This document shows positions 6,605 through 13,501 of a stretch of DNA of 14,566 nt, piece by piece. Every line of letters begins with the position of its first letter. Within the stretch, counting starts at the first letter, position 1. Made by a program: the position numbers and the translations under genes. The DNA is from Candidatus Peregrinibacteria bacterium RIFCSPLOWO2_01_FULL_39_12 (lineage in GTDB: Bacteria > Patescibacteriota > Gracilibacteria > UBA1369 > LOWO2-01-FULL-3). The notes below the pieces were generated by a model that saw nothing but the letters and a program-made list of their open reading frames with translations, was not told the DNA's origin and did not search any database. The stretch is from NCBI GenBank assembly GCA_001787455.1, contig MFXA01000064.1:1-14566 (forward strand), written 5' to 3'.

Positions 6605-8137
6605 TTACTTTGCTATTTCCGTATATTTTGTTTTTCTTATTATGTTTACTTTTATTTTTCCCGGATAGGTGATGTCTTTTTCAATTTTTTCCGCCAATTT
6701 TTTTGCGATTTCTTTTATGCCGTTATCGTCTAAAACTTCCGGGTCGGCAATAACTCTTACTTCTCGCCCCGCGGATATTGCAAAGGCGTTTTTTATCCCC
6801 TCAAAGGACATTGCCGTTCTTTCCAGCGCTTGTATTCTTTCAATATATCTTTCGAAAGATTCCTGTCTTGCTCCCGGTCTGCTTGCCGAAACCGCATCGG
6901 CGGCTTTTACTATTAAGGCTTCAGGGGTTTCCTGTTTTGCGTTGTCATGGTGAGTCCATGCGGCATGCACTTCTTCTTTGGAAAATCCATATTTTTCCAT
7001 TAACTCTTTTGTGAGAAAATCGTGGGCGTCTTTTACGTCCGGATTTTGATCTATTGCTTTTCCCAAGTCATGTAAAAACCCCGCAACTTTACATGTTTCC
7101 GTGTTTAATCCGATTTCGCTCCCCAGCATTGTTGCGACCCATCCAACCTCCATTGAATGTTTCATTATGTTTTGTCCATAACTGGTTCTGTATTGAAGCC
7201 TTCCCACAACTTTGCAAAATTCTTTATCGCTGGCTTTGATTCCCATTTTTTTGAGTGCCGTTTCGCCAATTTTAGATAACTCTTCGCCCGTTTCTTTTAC
7301 GGCGTCTTGCAGCGCTTTTTTTATTGTGTCTTTTGCTATATCTCCCCTTATTTGAACTAAGCGTTCCATTGTTCTTTGCGCTATCCTTCTGTCCACAAGG
7401 TTAAAGGAGGATATGCTAATTGTGTTTGGCATATCATTGAATACAACATCTACATTTATCAGGCTTTCAAATTCCTGAATATTCTGTCCGTTCCTACCAA
7501 CTATTTTCCCTTTTATTTGATCTCTCGGAACTTCTATTGTTACAGCTCTGCTTTCAACGGACGTTGGAGAGCTTAATCTTTGCAATGTGTTTATAATCAA
7601 TTTTTTTGCTGTTTTGTCCGCTTCTTCTTTTAAAGATTCTTCCACTTTTGCCAACCGTTCGGTTTCGCTTTCCCTGAGTTCTGCCCTGTACCCTTCTATT
7701 AATTCTGTTTTTAGTTTTTCTACTTCTGTGTTTGCTTTTTTTGTTAGCGCTTCGGTTATTTCTTGTTCCTTTTTTCTGGCGTTGTCTTGCAGGTTTTTAA
7801 TTTCCTCTTTTTTTGCTGTTAAAAATGCTGTGGCTTCTTTTAGCCTTTCCTCTCTTTTTTTAATGAATTCTTCTTTGTTTTTTAGAGCTTCTTCGTTCTT
7901 TTTAACCCTTTCTTCTCTTCTGTGCAAAAGTTGTGTAAAAAACTCTTTTCTCTTTTCAATGTTTTCTTTTGTTGCGCTCTTAATTTCTTTCGCTTCGTTT
8001 TCGCTTTTTTTAATCGAGTCTTCCGCTGTTTTCTTGTCTTTCTCTAAATTTATAAAATTTTTATTTTTAGAAGCGATAAGACCGCCAATCAGTCCTAAAA
8101 CCACTCCTCCCCCAATATATATTATATTCATTATCAT
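6605..8137 (-). CDS. rny: Ribonuclease Y
   Basis: Membrane-anchored endoribonuclease that starts mRNA decay and processing in many bacteria lacking RNase E. The 510-residue protein is of normal length (about 510-520). In order it has a glycine-rich N-terminal membrane helix (about 4-22), a long charged coiled coil (about 28-185), a KH RNA-binding domain with the GRNG loop at 214-217, and an HD domain. HD metal-ligand candidates are H327 (KHSMEV), H356-D357 (FLHDLGK), H396/H397 (WTHHD) and D414 (AADAVSASRPGAR). The C-terminal region contains GIKNAFAISAGREVRVI, also diagnostic. The start could be M1 or M3. It is transcribed away from dnaN and heads the rny-ytxH-vanW block. RicT, its processing cofactor in Bacillus, is encoded nearby. 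Confidence 0.97.
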   Translation of the reverse strand: MIMNIIYIGGGVVLGLIGGLIASKNKNFINLEKDKKTAEDSIKKSENEAKEIKSATKENIEKRKEFFTQLLHRREERVKKNEEALKNKEEFIKKREERLKEATAFLTAKKEEIKNLQDNARKKEQEITEALTKKANTEVEKLKTELIEGYRAELRESETERLAKVEESLKEEADKTAKKLIINTLQRLSSPTSVESRAVTIEVPRDQIKGKIVGRNGQNIQEFESLINVDVVFNDMPNTISISSFNLVDRRIAQRTMERLVQIRGDIAKDTIKKALQDAVKETGEELSKIGETALKKMGIKASDKEFCKVVGRLQYRTSYGQNIMKHSMEVGWVATMLGSEIGLNTETCKVAGFLHDLGKAIDQNPDVKDAHDFLTKELMEKYGFSKEEVHAAWTHHDNAKQETPEALIVKAADAVSASRPGARQESFERYIERIQALERTAMSFEGIKNAFAISAGREVRVIADPEVLDDNGIKEIAKKLAEKIEKDITYPGKIKVNIIRKTKYTEIAK

Positions 8138-8172
8138 TTTTTTATATTTAGCGTAATTTTTTCCTTTTCTTG

Positions 8173-8206
8173 TTTATATACTATCCTGTTTTGATCTTTT
8201 TTTGAA
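8173..8206 (-). promoter_or_regulatory. rny: Weak candidate promoter for rny
   Basis: On the minus strand TATAAA (8178 to 8173) is a 5/6 match to a -10 box, about 36 bases before the rny ATG. The nearest -35-like hexamer is TTCAAA (8206 to 8201), at a spacing too long for TATAAA but 17 bases from the overlapping TAGTAT. AT-richness makes chance matches likely. Confidence 0.22.
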
Positions 8207-8393
8207 CATTTTATACTCTATTTATTATTTATTTTCATTCTTTTTCTTTTATTATAGTCTATTTTTACTTATTTTCTCCTCTTTTTTGGCGTTTTACTTA
8301 TAAGACTGTTAATTATTATTTTTGTAAAGTTCTTCTACTACTATTTTATTTATTTACTTATATATATAATTTATTTCTTATATTAAATTGGGG

Positions 8394-8421
8394 TTGTTTT
8401 GAGCTGATAAAAACATATAAT
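8394..8421 (+). promoter_or_regulatory. dnaN: Probable sigma70-type promoter of dnaN
   Basis: A perfect TATAAT -10 box lies at 8416-8421, with TTGTTT at 8394-8399 as a -35 box (4/6 match) and a 16-base spacer. The expected transcript start is near 8428, giving a leader of about 26 bases before the dnaN ATG at 8454. mfd, 11 bases after dnaN, would share this transcript. Confidence 0.65.
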
Positions 8422-8453
8422 GGTGACGGGGTTTTATTATTGATTTAAATTTT

Positions 8454-9560
8454 ATGAAACTTTTTTGTTCTCAAAAAGATTTAGACTACGCCATAAACGT
8501 TGTCAATAAAGCGATTAGTCTAAACAATACGCTTCCTGTTTTAAATAATATTTTAATAAAAGCGGAAGGGAAAAAGTTGTATTTTTTTTCCACTAATCTT
8601 GAAATTGCAATCAGTTGTTCTATTAATGCCGACGTCAGGAGTGAAGGAACAATAACGGTTCCGGCAAAACTTATTACTAATTATGTCGCCCTTCTTTCTG
8701 ATGAAAAAGTGGAGCTAAGTATTACCGAAGGGGTTAGCCTTTCCGTTAATTCTTCGTCTTCCAGTACTAAAATAAAATGTATTAGCTCTGATGAGTTTCC
8801 CCTTATTCCTAAAATGGAAAAGGGGCAAGAGTTTTCTTGCGGAGTCAATGATTTACATGACGCGATTACGCGGGTGGTTTTTGCCGCATCTCTTAACACT
8901 TCTCGGCCGGTTCTTTCAGGGGTGTTGTTTTATTCAAGCGCCGGAAATATGAAGCTCGTTGCTACGGACAGCTATAGGCTTGCCGAAAAAACAGTTAAGA
9001 CCTTAAAGAAAGTGGAAGAAGAAATTTCTTGTATAGTTCCGTCCAGGACGCTGATGGAGCTTGCTAAAATTTTAACTAAAGCGGAAGGAAAAGAGGTTCA
9101 CGTTAGCGCGTCAAAAAACCAAATACTTTTCAGTATAGATGGAATAGAACTTATTTCCAGGCTTATAGAGGGTAAATTTCCCGATTACGAAAAAATTATC
9201 CCCGGCGAGGGGAAAACTAAACTCGAAATTTCTATCGAAGATTTTTCGCTTGTTTTAAAAAGGGTTAGTTTGTTTGCCAGGGAAAACAACAACAGCGTTA
9301 AACTTAGCGCTACAAACGACGGAAAACTCACTGTTTCTTCTGATGAAACAAAAGTTGGGGAGGAAAAAGCAGAGGTTCTTATAAAAATAGATGGCGAAAA
9401 TAACAAAATCGCGCTTAATGCACAGTATTTATTAGATGTTCTTGCCTGTATAGGTGATGATAAAGTTTTATTTTTAATAAACGACAAATCGTCTCCAGCG
9501 GTTATTAAGCCGGTAAAGGATGATGGGTATGTTTATGTAATTATGCCGTTAAAGGCATAA
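8454..9560 (+). CDS. dnaN: DNA polymerase III beta subunit (sliding clamp)
   Basis: Ring-shaped processivity clamp loaded on DNA by the clamp loader, one subunit of which (HolB) is also in this window. The 368-residue protein has the normal length and three beta-clamp repeats. Diagnostic segments are NNTLPVLNNILI (24-35), SRPVLSGVLF (150-159), LVATDSYRLA (168-177), part of the peptide-binding pocket, and IEGKFPDYEKIIP (238-250). The C-terminus YVIMPLKA resembles the usual VMPMR(L) end that lines the same pocket. The ATG follows TTTAAATTTT with no Shine-Dalgarno sequence. It is not next to dnaA here; the downstream partner is mfd, 11 bases away. Confidence 0.97.
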   Translation: MKLFCSQKDLDYAINVVNKAISLNNTLPVLNNILIKAEGKKLYFFSTNLEIAISCSINADVRSEGTITVPAKLITNYVALLSDEKVELSITEGVSLSVNSSSSSTKIKCISSDEFPLIPKMEKGQEFSCGVNDLHDAITRVVFAASLNTSRPVLSGVLFYSSAGNMKLVATDSYRLAEKTVKTLKKVEEEISCIVPSRTLMELAKILTKAEGKEVHVSASKNQILFSIDGIELISRLIEGKFPDYEKIIPGEGKTKLEISIEDFSLVLKRVSLFARENNNSVKLSATNDGKLTVSSDETKVGEEKAEVLIKIDGENNKIALNAQYLLDVLACIGDDKVLFLINDKSSPAVIKPVKDDGYVYVIMPLKA

Positions 9561-9571
9561 CACGAAGAGCG

Positions 9572-12500
9572 ATGAGGGACATAATATCCTACTTCCCAAA
9601 GGATGAATTTAAGGAGATTAGTAATCTTTTTTTAAGTCAAAAAAATATTACTTTTTCGGGATGCGGAAACAGTTCATCGAAAGCCATTGTTCTTTCGGAG
9701 GTTCTTAGGAGTAAAAACTGCGGGAATGTTGTTTGGGTTGTTTCAGAAGATTCTTTGTGCGGTGCCGCGGAAAAGGCTGTTAAAACATGGAGCGAAGCCA
9801 ATGTTTATTGTTATAAGAAAAGAGCAGACGAAGAGCTTTTGAGTTTTCCAACTTCCCGGGAGTTTGAAAGGGTAAAAAAAATAGAGCTTGTTGAATTTGT
9901 TTCCGGAATTAAATCGACAAAAGGGGCTGTTTTTATCGTTGATTTTAATTCGCTTCTTCAAAATTTTCCCGACGTAAACGATATCAAGAATAATTGCAGG
10001 AAAATTTCTGTCGGCGCCGGCTTTGATCCCGTTGAGTTTATTGAAGGAATGGTTTCGGAAGGATACGAGGTTTCCGATGAGAATGTTTTAAAAAAAGGAC
10101 AATATTGCCGAAAGGCTGATAGCGTTTTTATTTATCCGGTTAATCGTGAAAACGTTTACCGTATAGATGGGGATTTTGGGAAGGTTGAGGCTATAAAAAT
10201 TATAGAAACCAATGATTTAACTTCTGTTATCAAAGATGTTTCCAGTTTTGAGATATTTTCCATAGATTACGAAAAGGAAGCTTCGAGTTTCTTTGATTTA
10301 CTTCCTCAAAATTCTATTGTTGTTGATGACGAAGTTGATGTTGTTGATGAGTACTATGAAGTTTGGAATAGTTTTATGGAAGAGGCTGCCTCAAAAGTTT
10401 CGACAGTTTCTTTTACGTCATTTAATGATGATGAAAAAAATCATCTTCATTTACACTTTCTTTCCGTTTTGAAATATAGGACAGCGTACGATTTTGCGAA
10501 TGATATCCGTGACAAAATAAGTGCGGGTTGGAAAGTGTTGGTTTTTACAAAAAATATCGATGACATAAGGGCTCTTTTCGCGGATCAATCGGTTCCGTTT
10601 AATGTGGGGCTTGATTTGGATAAATTTTCAAAATCGTCGGTTTTTTTGATTGAAGTTGATAAAGATGAGCCGTTTCCGCAATCTTTTCAAACGCCGGCGC
10701 ATAAAATATGCCTGCTTACCGACGTGGACATATCTTTTTTAAGGGAGGACAAAAGAAAAGTTTCGAGTAGAACGGTTTTTGATGATTTTTTAATGGGGCT
10801 TAAGGTGGGGGATTATGTTGTGCATGCCGACCATGGCATTGCTAAGTTTTTAGGGCTTGATAAAAAGACGGTTGATAACATTACAAAGGAATATTTAAAG
10901 CTTGGGTATGCGGAAAACGACAAGCTTTTTGTCCCGATTGATCAGGCTGATAAAATTAATAAATATATCGGGTCAGAGGAGTCTATGCCTAAATTGACAA
11001 GGCTTGGAAGTGCCGAGTGGAATACAATTACGAGCAAGGTCAGAAAGGAGACGCAACAAATAGCGAAGGAACTTCTTAAACTTTATGCTGAAAGAAGGGC
11101 GGCAAAAGGGTTTAAGTTTAGTTTTGACAAAGACGTTCAGACCCAGTTTGAAAAAACTTTTCCTTACGAGGAAACGCCGGGGCAGGTGAAGGCGATTATT
11201 GACGTAAAGGAGGATATGGAAAAGCCGGTTCCGATGGACAGGCTTATTTGCGGGGATGTCGGATTTGGGAAGACTGAGGTTGCCATGAGGGCGGCGTTTA
11301 AAGCCGTGCAGGACAAAAAACAAGTTGCCTTAATTTCACCGATCACTATTTTGGCGGATCAGCATTATAAATCTTTTAAAAGAAGAATGGATTCTTTTCA
11401 CATTAGAACGGAAATGTTGAGCCGGTTTAGATCTGCGAGTGAACAAAAAGATATTGTAAGCAGGCTGGCAAAGGGCGAAGTGGATATTGTTATAGGGACA
11501 CACCGGCTGATACAGCCCGATATTAAATTTAAGGATTTGGGACTTGTTGTTATTGACGAGGAGCAAAGATTTGGGGTCAAGCAAAAGGAAAAATTAAAAG
11601 AGTTAAGAAAAGAAGTGGACGTTTTGACTCTTACCGCAACGCCAATTCCGCGAACTTTAAATATATGTTTAAATAAACTTAGGGATATAACTACAATTAC
11701 AACTCCTCCGTTTGGAAGGCTTCCGATAATTACTGAAGTTAGAAAATATTCCGCGAGCCTTGTCCGTGAGGCGATTATGAGGGAATTGAGTCGTGGTGGG
11801 CAGGTGTATTTTTTGCATAACAGGGTTCAAACGATAGATAGCTTTGCGGACAGGCTTCGCGAGGTTGTTCCCGAGGCGAGAATTTGTGTTGCGCATGGGA
11901 AGCTTGGGAGCAGTGATCTTGAGGAGAGGGTTATGGCGTTTAAGGAGCATAAGTTTGATATATTGGTCAGCTCCACGATTATTGAAAATGGGATTGATCT
12001 TGCAAATGCCAATACCTTAATTGTTAATAACGCAGAAAGATTCGGGCTTGCCCAGCTTTATCAGTTACGCGGGCGTGTTGGGCGTGGGAAGAGGCAGGCT
12101 TATGCGTACTTTTTGTATCACGGACAAAGGCTGAAATTGGATGCTAAAAAAAGGCTTCGGGCCATTGTTGAGGCTTCCGATCTTGGCAGCGGGTTTCAGA
12201 TTGCGATGAAGGATTTGGAAATTCGCGGAGCTGGAGATATATTAGGGGCGAATCAGCACGGAGTTATAAATGTTGTGGGCGTTGCACATTTTATGAGAAT
12301 GCTCAATAAGGCGGTTGAGGATTTGAAGGCAGGCAGGATTGCCGAGGGGGAGGATGAAATTATCGACGTTTCCATCGAACTTCCAGTTCCTTCATACATT
12401 CCGGACAATTATATTTCGGATTCGAAGGATAAAATTAACGCTTATCAGCGGCTTTCTTCCGCGGACACCTTGGATTATTTGAGCGAAATCAAAAAAGATT

Positions 12501-12832
12501 TCGTGGAAGATTTTGGGCGTATTCCGCGCGAGGTTGAAAATTTATTTAAGATTATTGAGATAAAAATTTGGGCTAAAAAAGCAGGGCTTTTAAATGTTAA
12601 GGCGGAATCCGTGCCTATGAGCAGGGAAAAAGAAATAGTGCTTTATATGTCCAAAAGGGTAAAACCCGCTAACATTATCAATCTTTTAGAGTATAATTCT
12701 AAATGGAGAATCACGGGAACGCGGCTTAGGGTAAATATCAAAGATTTTGGTGATTCGTGGCTTTCCGAATTAAAAAAATGCGTTGAAAAACTGAGTGAAG
12801 AGGCAAAGCACGGGGCGAGAAAAGTTCTTTAA
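9572..12832 (+). CDS. mfd: Transcription-repair coupling factor
   Basis: ATP-dependent DNA translocase that removes stalled RNA polymerase from lesions and recruits the UvrABC excision system. The 1086-residue protein is slightly shorter than Escherichia coli Mfd (1148). The N-terminal third (about 1-390) is a diverged UvrB-like module with no intact helicase motifs. The RNA polymerase-interacting domain is at about 405-470 (GDYVVHADHGIAKFLGL, LFVPIDQADKINKYIG). The RecG-like motor follows: Walker A GDVGFGKT (561-568), GTHRL (642-646), DEEQ (662-665), TATPIPRT (688-695), STIIENGIDL (801-810) and QLRGRVGRG (831-839). The C-terminal TRCF domain spans about 930-1035. The ATG lies 11 bases after dnaN. 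Its stop is only 5 bases before the tmRNA. Confidence 0.97.
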   Translation: MRDIISYFPKDEFKEISNLFLSQKNITFSGCGNSSSKAIVLSEVLRSKNCGNVVWVVSEDSLCGAAEKAVKTWSEANVYCYKKRADEELLSFPTSREFERVKKIELVEFVSGIKSTKGAVFIVDFNSLLQNFPDVNDIKNNCRKISVGAGFDPVEFIEGMVSEGYEVSDENVLKKGQYCRKADSVFIYPVNRENVYRIDGDFGKVEAIKIIETNDLTSVIKDVSSFEIFSIDYEKEASSFFDLLPQNSIVVDDEVDVVDEYYEVWNSFMEEAASKVSTVSFTSFNDDEKNHLHLHFLSVLKYRTAYDFANDIRDKISAGWKVLVFTKNIDDIRALFADQSVPFNVGLDLDKFSKSSVFLIEVDKDEPFPQSFQTPAHKICLLTDVDISFLREDKRKVSSRTVFDDFLMGLKVGDYVVHADHGIAKFLGLDKKTVDNITKEYLKLGYAENDKLFVPIDQADKINKYIGSEESMPKLTRLGSAEWNTITSKVRKETQQIAKELLKLYAERRAAKGFKFSFDKDVQTQFEKTFPYEETPGQVKAIIDVKEDMEKPVPMDRLICGDVGFGKTEVAMRAAFKAVQDKKQVALISPITILADQHYKSFKRRMDSFHIRTEMLSRFRSASEQKDIVSRLAKGEVDIVIGTHRLIQPDIKFKDLGLVVIDEEQRFGVKQKEKLKELRKEVDVLTLTATPIPRTLNICLNKLRDITTITTPPFGRLPIITEVRKYSASLVREAIMRELSRGGQVYFLHNRVQTIDSFADRLREVVPEARICVAHGKLGSSDLEERVMAFKEHKFDILVSSTIIENGIDLANANTLIVNNAERFGLAQLYQLRGRVGRGKRQAYAYFLYHGQRLKLDAKKRLRAIVEASDLGSGFQIAMKDLEIRGAGDILGANQHGVINVVGVAHFMRMLNKAVEDLKAGRIAEGEDEIIDVSIELPVPSYIPDNYISDSKDKINAYQRLSSADTLDYLSEIKKDFVEDFGRIPREVENLFKIIEIKIWAKKAGLLNVKAESVPMSREKEIVLYMSKRVKPANIINLLEYNSKWRITGTRLRVNIKDFGDSWLSELKKCVEKLSEEAKHGARKVL

Positions 12833-12837
12833 AAAAC

Positions 12838-13276
12838 GGGGATGTACGGTATTCGACAGAATGACAAGGTTTAGCTGTTGCAATTAAGAGGATCGCGCTG
12901 TCTTCTCTTTAAAAAATAGTCCAGCGCAAAATAAGTGCAAACAATTTTGTTGCACGTGCAGCTGCAAGAATTGCCGCTCGCGAAGCCGGACTTGTTCCAG
13001 CTTTTGCTATGGCATAAGCTTGCGATTGCATGTTTTGCCTGAAATTTTCGGGCAACGTTTATATAGCCTATATCTGCTAAGCTATATGGGCGTCATTTAG
13101 CAGGTTAGCATTGTTTTACTCGACTTCAGTAAGGCAATGTGAAAAACGAAGAAGGTAAGCGCCGATGTTTTTTGTTCGTCTTTTATATCGGCGACCAAAA
13201 CTTAAGATGAAACATGATTGTAGACGCTTCTATTCCTCATTTCTGCACCCGGGTTCGACTCCCGGCATCTCCACCA
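12838..13276 (+). ncRNA. ssrA: Transfer-messenger RNA, one-piece
   Basis: Rescues ribosomes stalled on broken mRNAs, acting first as tRNA-Ala and then as template for a degradation tag. The ends pair as an acceptor stem, GGGGATG (12838-12844) with CATCTCC (13266-13272), followed by A and encoded CCA. The third pair is G-U, the alanine identity element. The T arm is CCGGG-TTCGACT-CCCGG (13249-13265) and helix 2 is AGAATGA (12858-12864) with TCATTTCT. Pseudoknot 1 pairs AAGAG (12886-12890) with CTCTT (12905-12909) and GCGCTG (12895-12900) with CAGCGC (12922-12927). A 9-bp stem lies at 13035-13055. A clear H-type pseudoknot pairs 13061-13067 with 13081-13087 and 13074-13080 with 13097-13103. Two further stem-loops are at 13109-13139 and 13160-13193. 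At 439 bases it is longer than most (about 350-400). It starts 5 bases after mfd; no promoter of its own was recognised. Confidence 0.96.
12937..13017 (+). CDS. ssrA: tmRNA-encoded proteolysis tag, 26 codons
   Basis: The frame begins with GCA-AAC at 12937, the usual Ala-Asn resume pair, nine bases after pseudoknot 1 and directly after AATAAGT. It ends at TAA (13015-13017). The peptide starts ANNFVARAA and finishes GLVPAFAMA. Eleven of 26 residues are alanine, with three arginines and one glutamate. The tag has a hydrophobic end like other tags but finishes AMA rather than the common ALAA, and it is about twice the usual length of 8-15 residues; comparably long tags are known in mycoplasmas. 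The incoming Ala from the charged tmRNA precedes these residues. The exact resume codon is inferred from family pattern; the same frame is also open upstream. Confidence 0.85.
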   Translation, partial: ANNFVARAAARIAAREAGLVPAFAMA

Positions 13277-13281
13277 AGATA

Positions 13282-13308
13282 ATTGAAAACTTTTTTAAAG
13301 TTTTCAAT
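13282..13308 (+). terminator. Hairpin just after tmRNA, probable 3' terminator or processing element
   Basis: A perfect 12-bp stem (ATTGAAAACTTT with AAAGTTTTCAAT) and a TTT loop begin six bases after the CCA end of ssrA. The bases after it (ACTTTCAAAAT) are not a real U-run, so canonical intrinsic termination is doubtful. Its position is where the mfd-ssrA transcript should end or be processed. Confidence 0.45.
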
Positions 13309-13357
13309 ACTTTCAAAATATAGGTTTTTGCTCGAACTATCCTCGCGTTGGTTAGTT

Positions 13358-13398
13358 TTTTTGAAGTGCAGGAAACTACGAGACATCTACTTCAAAAA
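13358..13398 (+). repeat. Inverted repeat in the ssrA-downstream intergenic region
   Basis: TTTTTGAAGT (13358-13367) is exactly complementary to ACTTCAAAAA (13389-13398), with a 21-base loop. A competing pairing, TAGTTT (13353-13358) with AAACTA (13373-13378), uses part of the same sequence and part of the loop. A smaller hairpin, CTCTG/CAGAG (13424-13441), follows. No open frame or tRNA was seen in 13277-13501, so the rest of this gap holds only these structures and the next promoter. Confidence 0.5.
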
Positions 13399-13442
13399 CC
13401 GGATCACAAAAAGGTAACTGGAACTCTGCCACAAAACAGAGC

Positions 13443-13471
13443 TTGACTTTTGGGTAGTTTATGTTTAGGAT
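13443..13471 (+). promoter_or_regulatory. Probable sigma70-type promoter of the unknown gene at 13502
   Basis: TTGACT (13443-13448, 5/6 match to -35) and TAGGAT (13466-13471, 4/6 match to -10) are separated by exactly 17 bases. The expected transcript start near 13478 leaves a leader of about 24 bases before the ATG at 13502. This makes the last gene a separate unit from ssrA. Confidence 0.55.
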
Positions 13472-13501
13472 GTACTCTCATGTAATCTTAATCTGTGAGA
13501 T

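Larger units (their letters stand above)
8138..8453. other. Very AT-rich divergent intergenic region between rny and dnaN
   Basis: This 316-base gap has no credible gene. The plus strand is dominated by T, with many TTTATT and CTTATTTT stretches. Two similar blocks near 8210 and 8252 both read TTATA[C/G]TCTATTT and then run to TTATTTT, and TATATATAAT lies near 8362-8370. It must hold the promoters of both divergent genes. No DnaA-box-like sequence (TTATNCACA) was seen on either strand. Confidence 0.8.

Noticed and set aside
7587..8156. Plus-strand open frame of 189 codons opposite rny
   Set aside because: It is the complement of the charged coiled coil of RNase Y, giving an artificial Ser/Phe-rich protein with no recognisable features.
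8138..8453. Possible replication origin beside dnaN
   Set aside because: AT-rich and next to dnaN, but no DnaA-box-like sequence was seen on either strand and dnaA is not adjacent.
13249..13276. A separate tRNA 3' end (T arm plus CCA)
   Set aside because: The acceptor half pairs with 12838-12844, making it the 3' end of the tmRNA rather than an independent tRNA.
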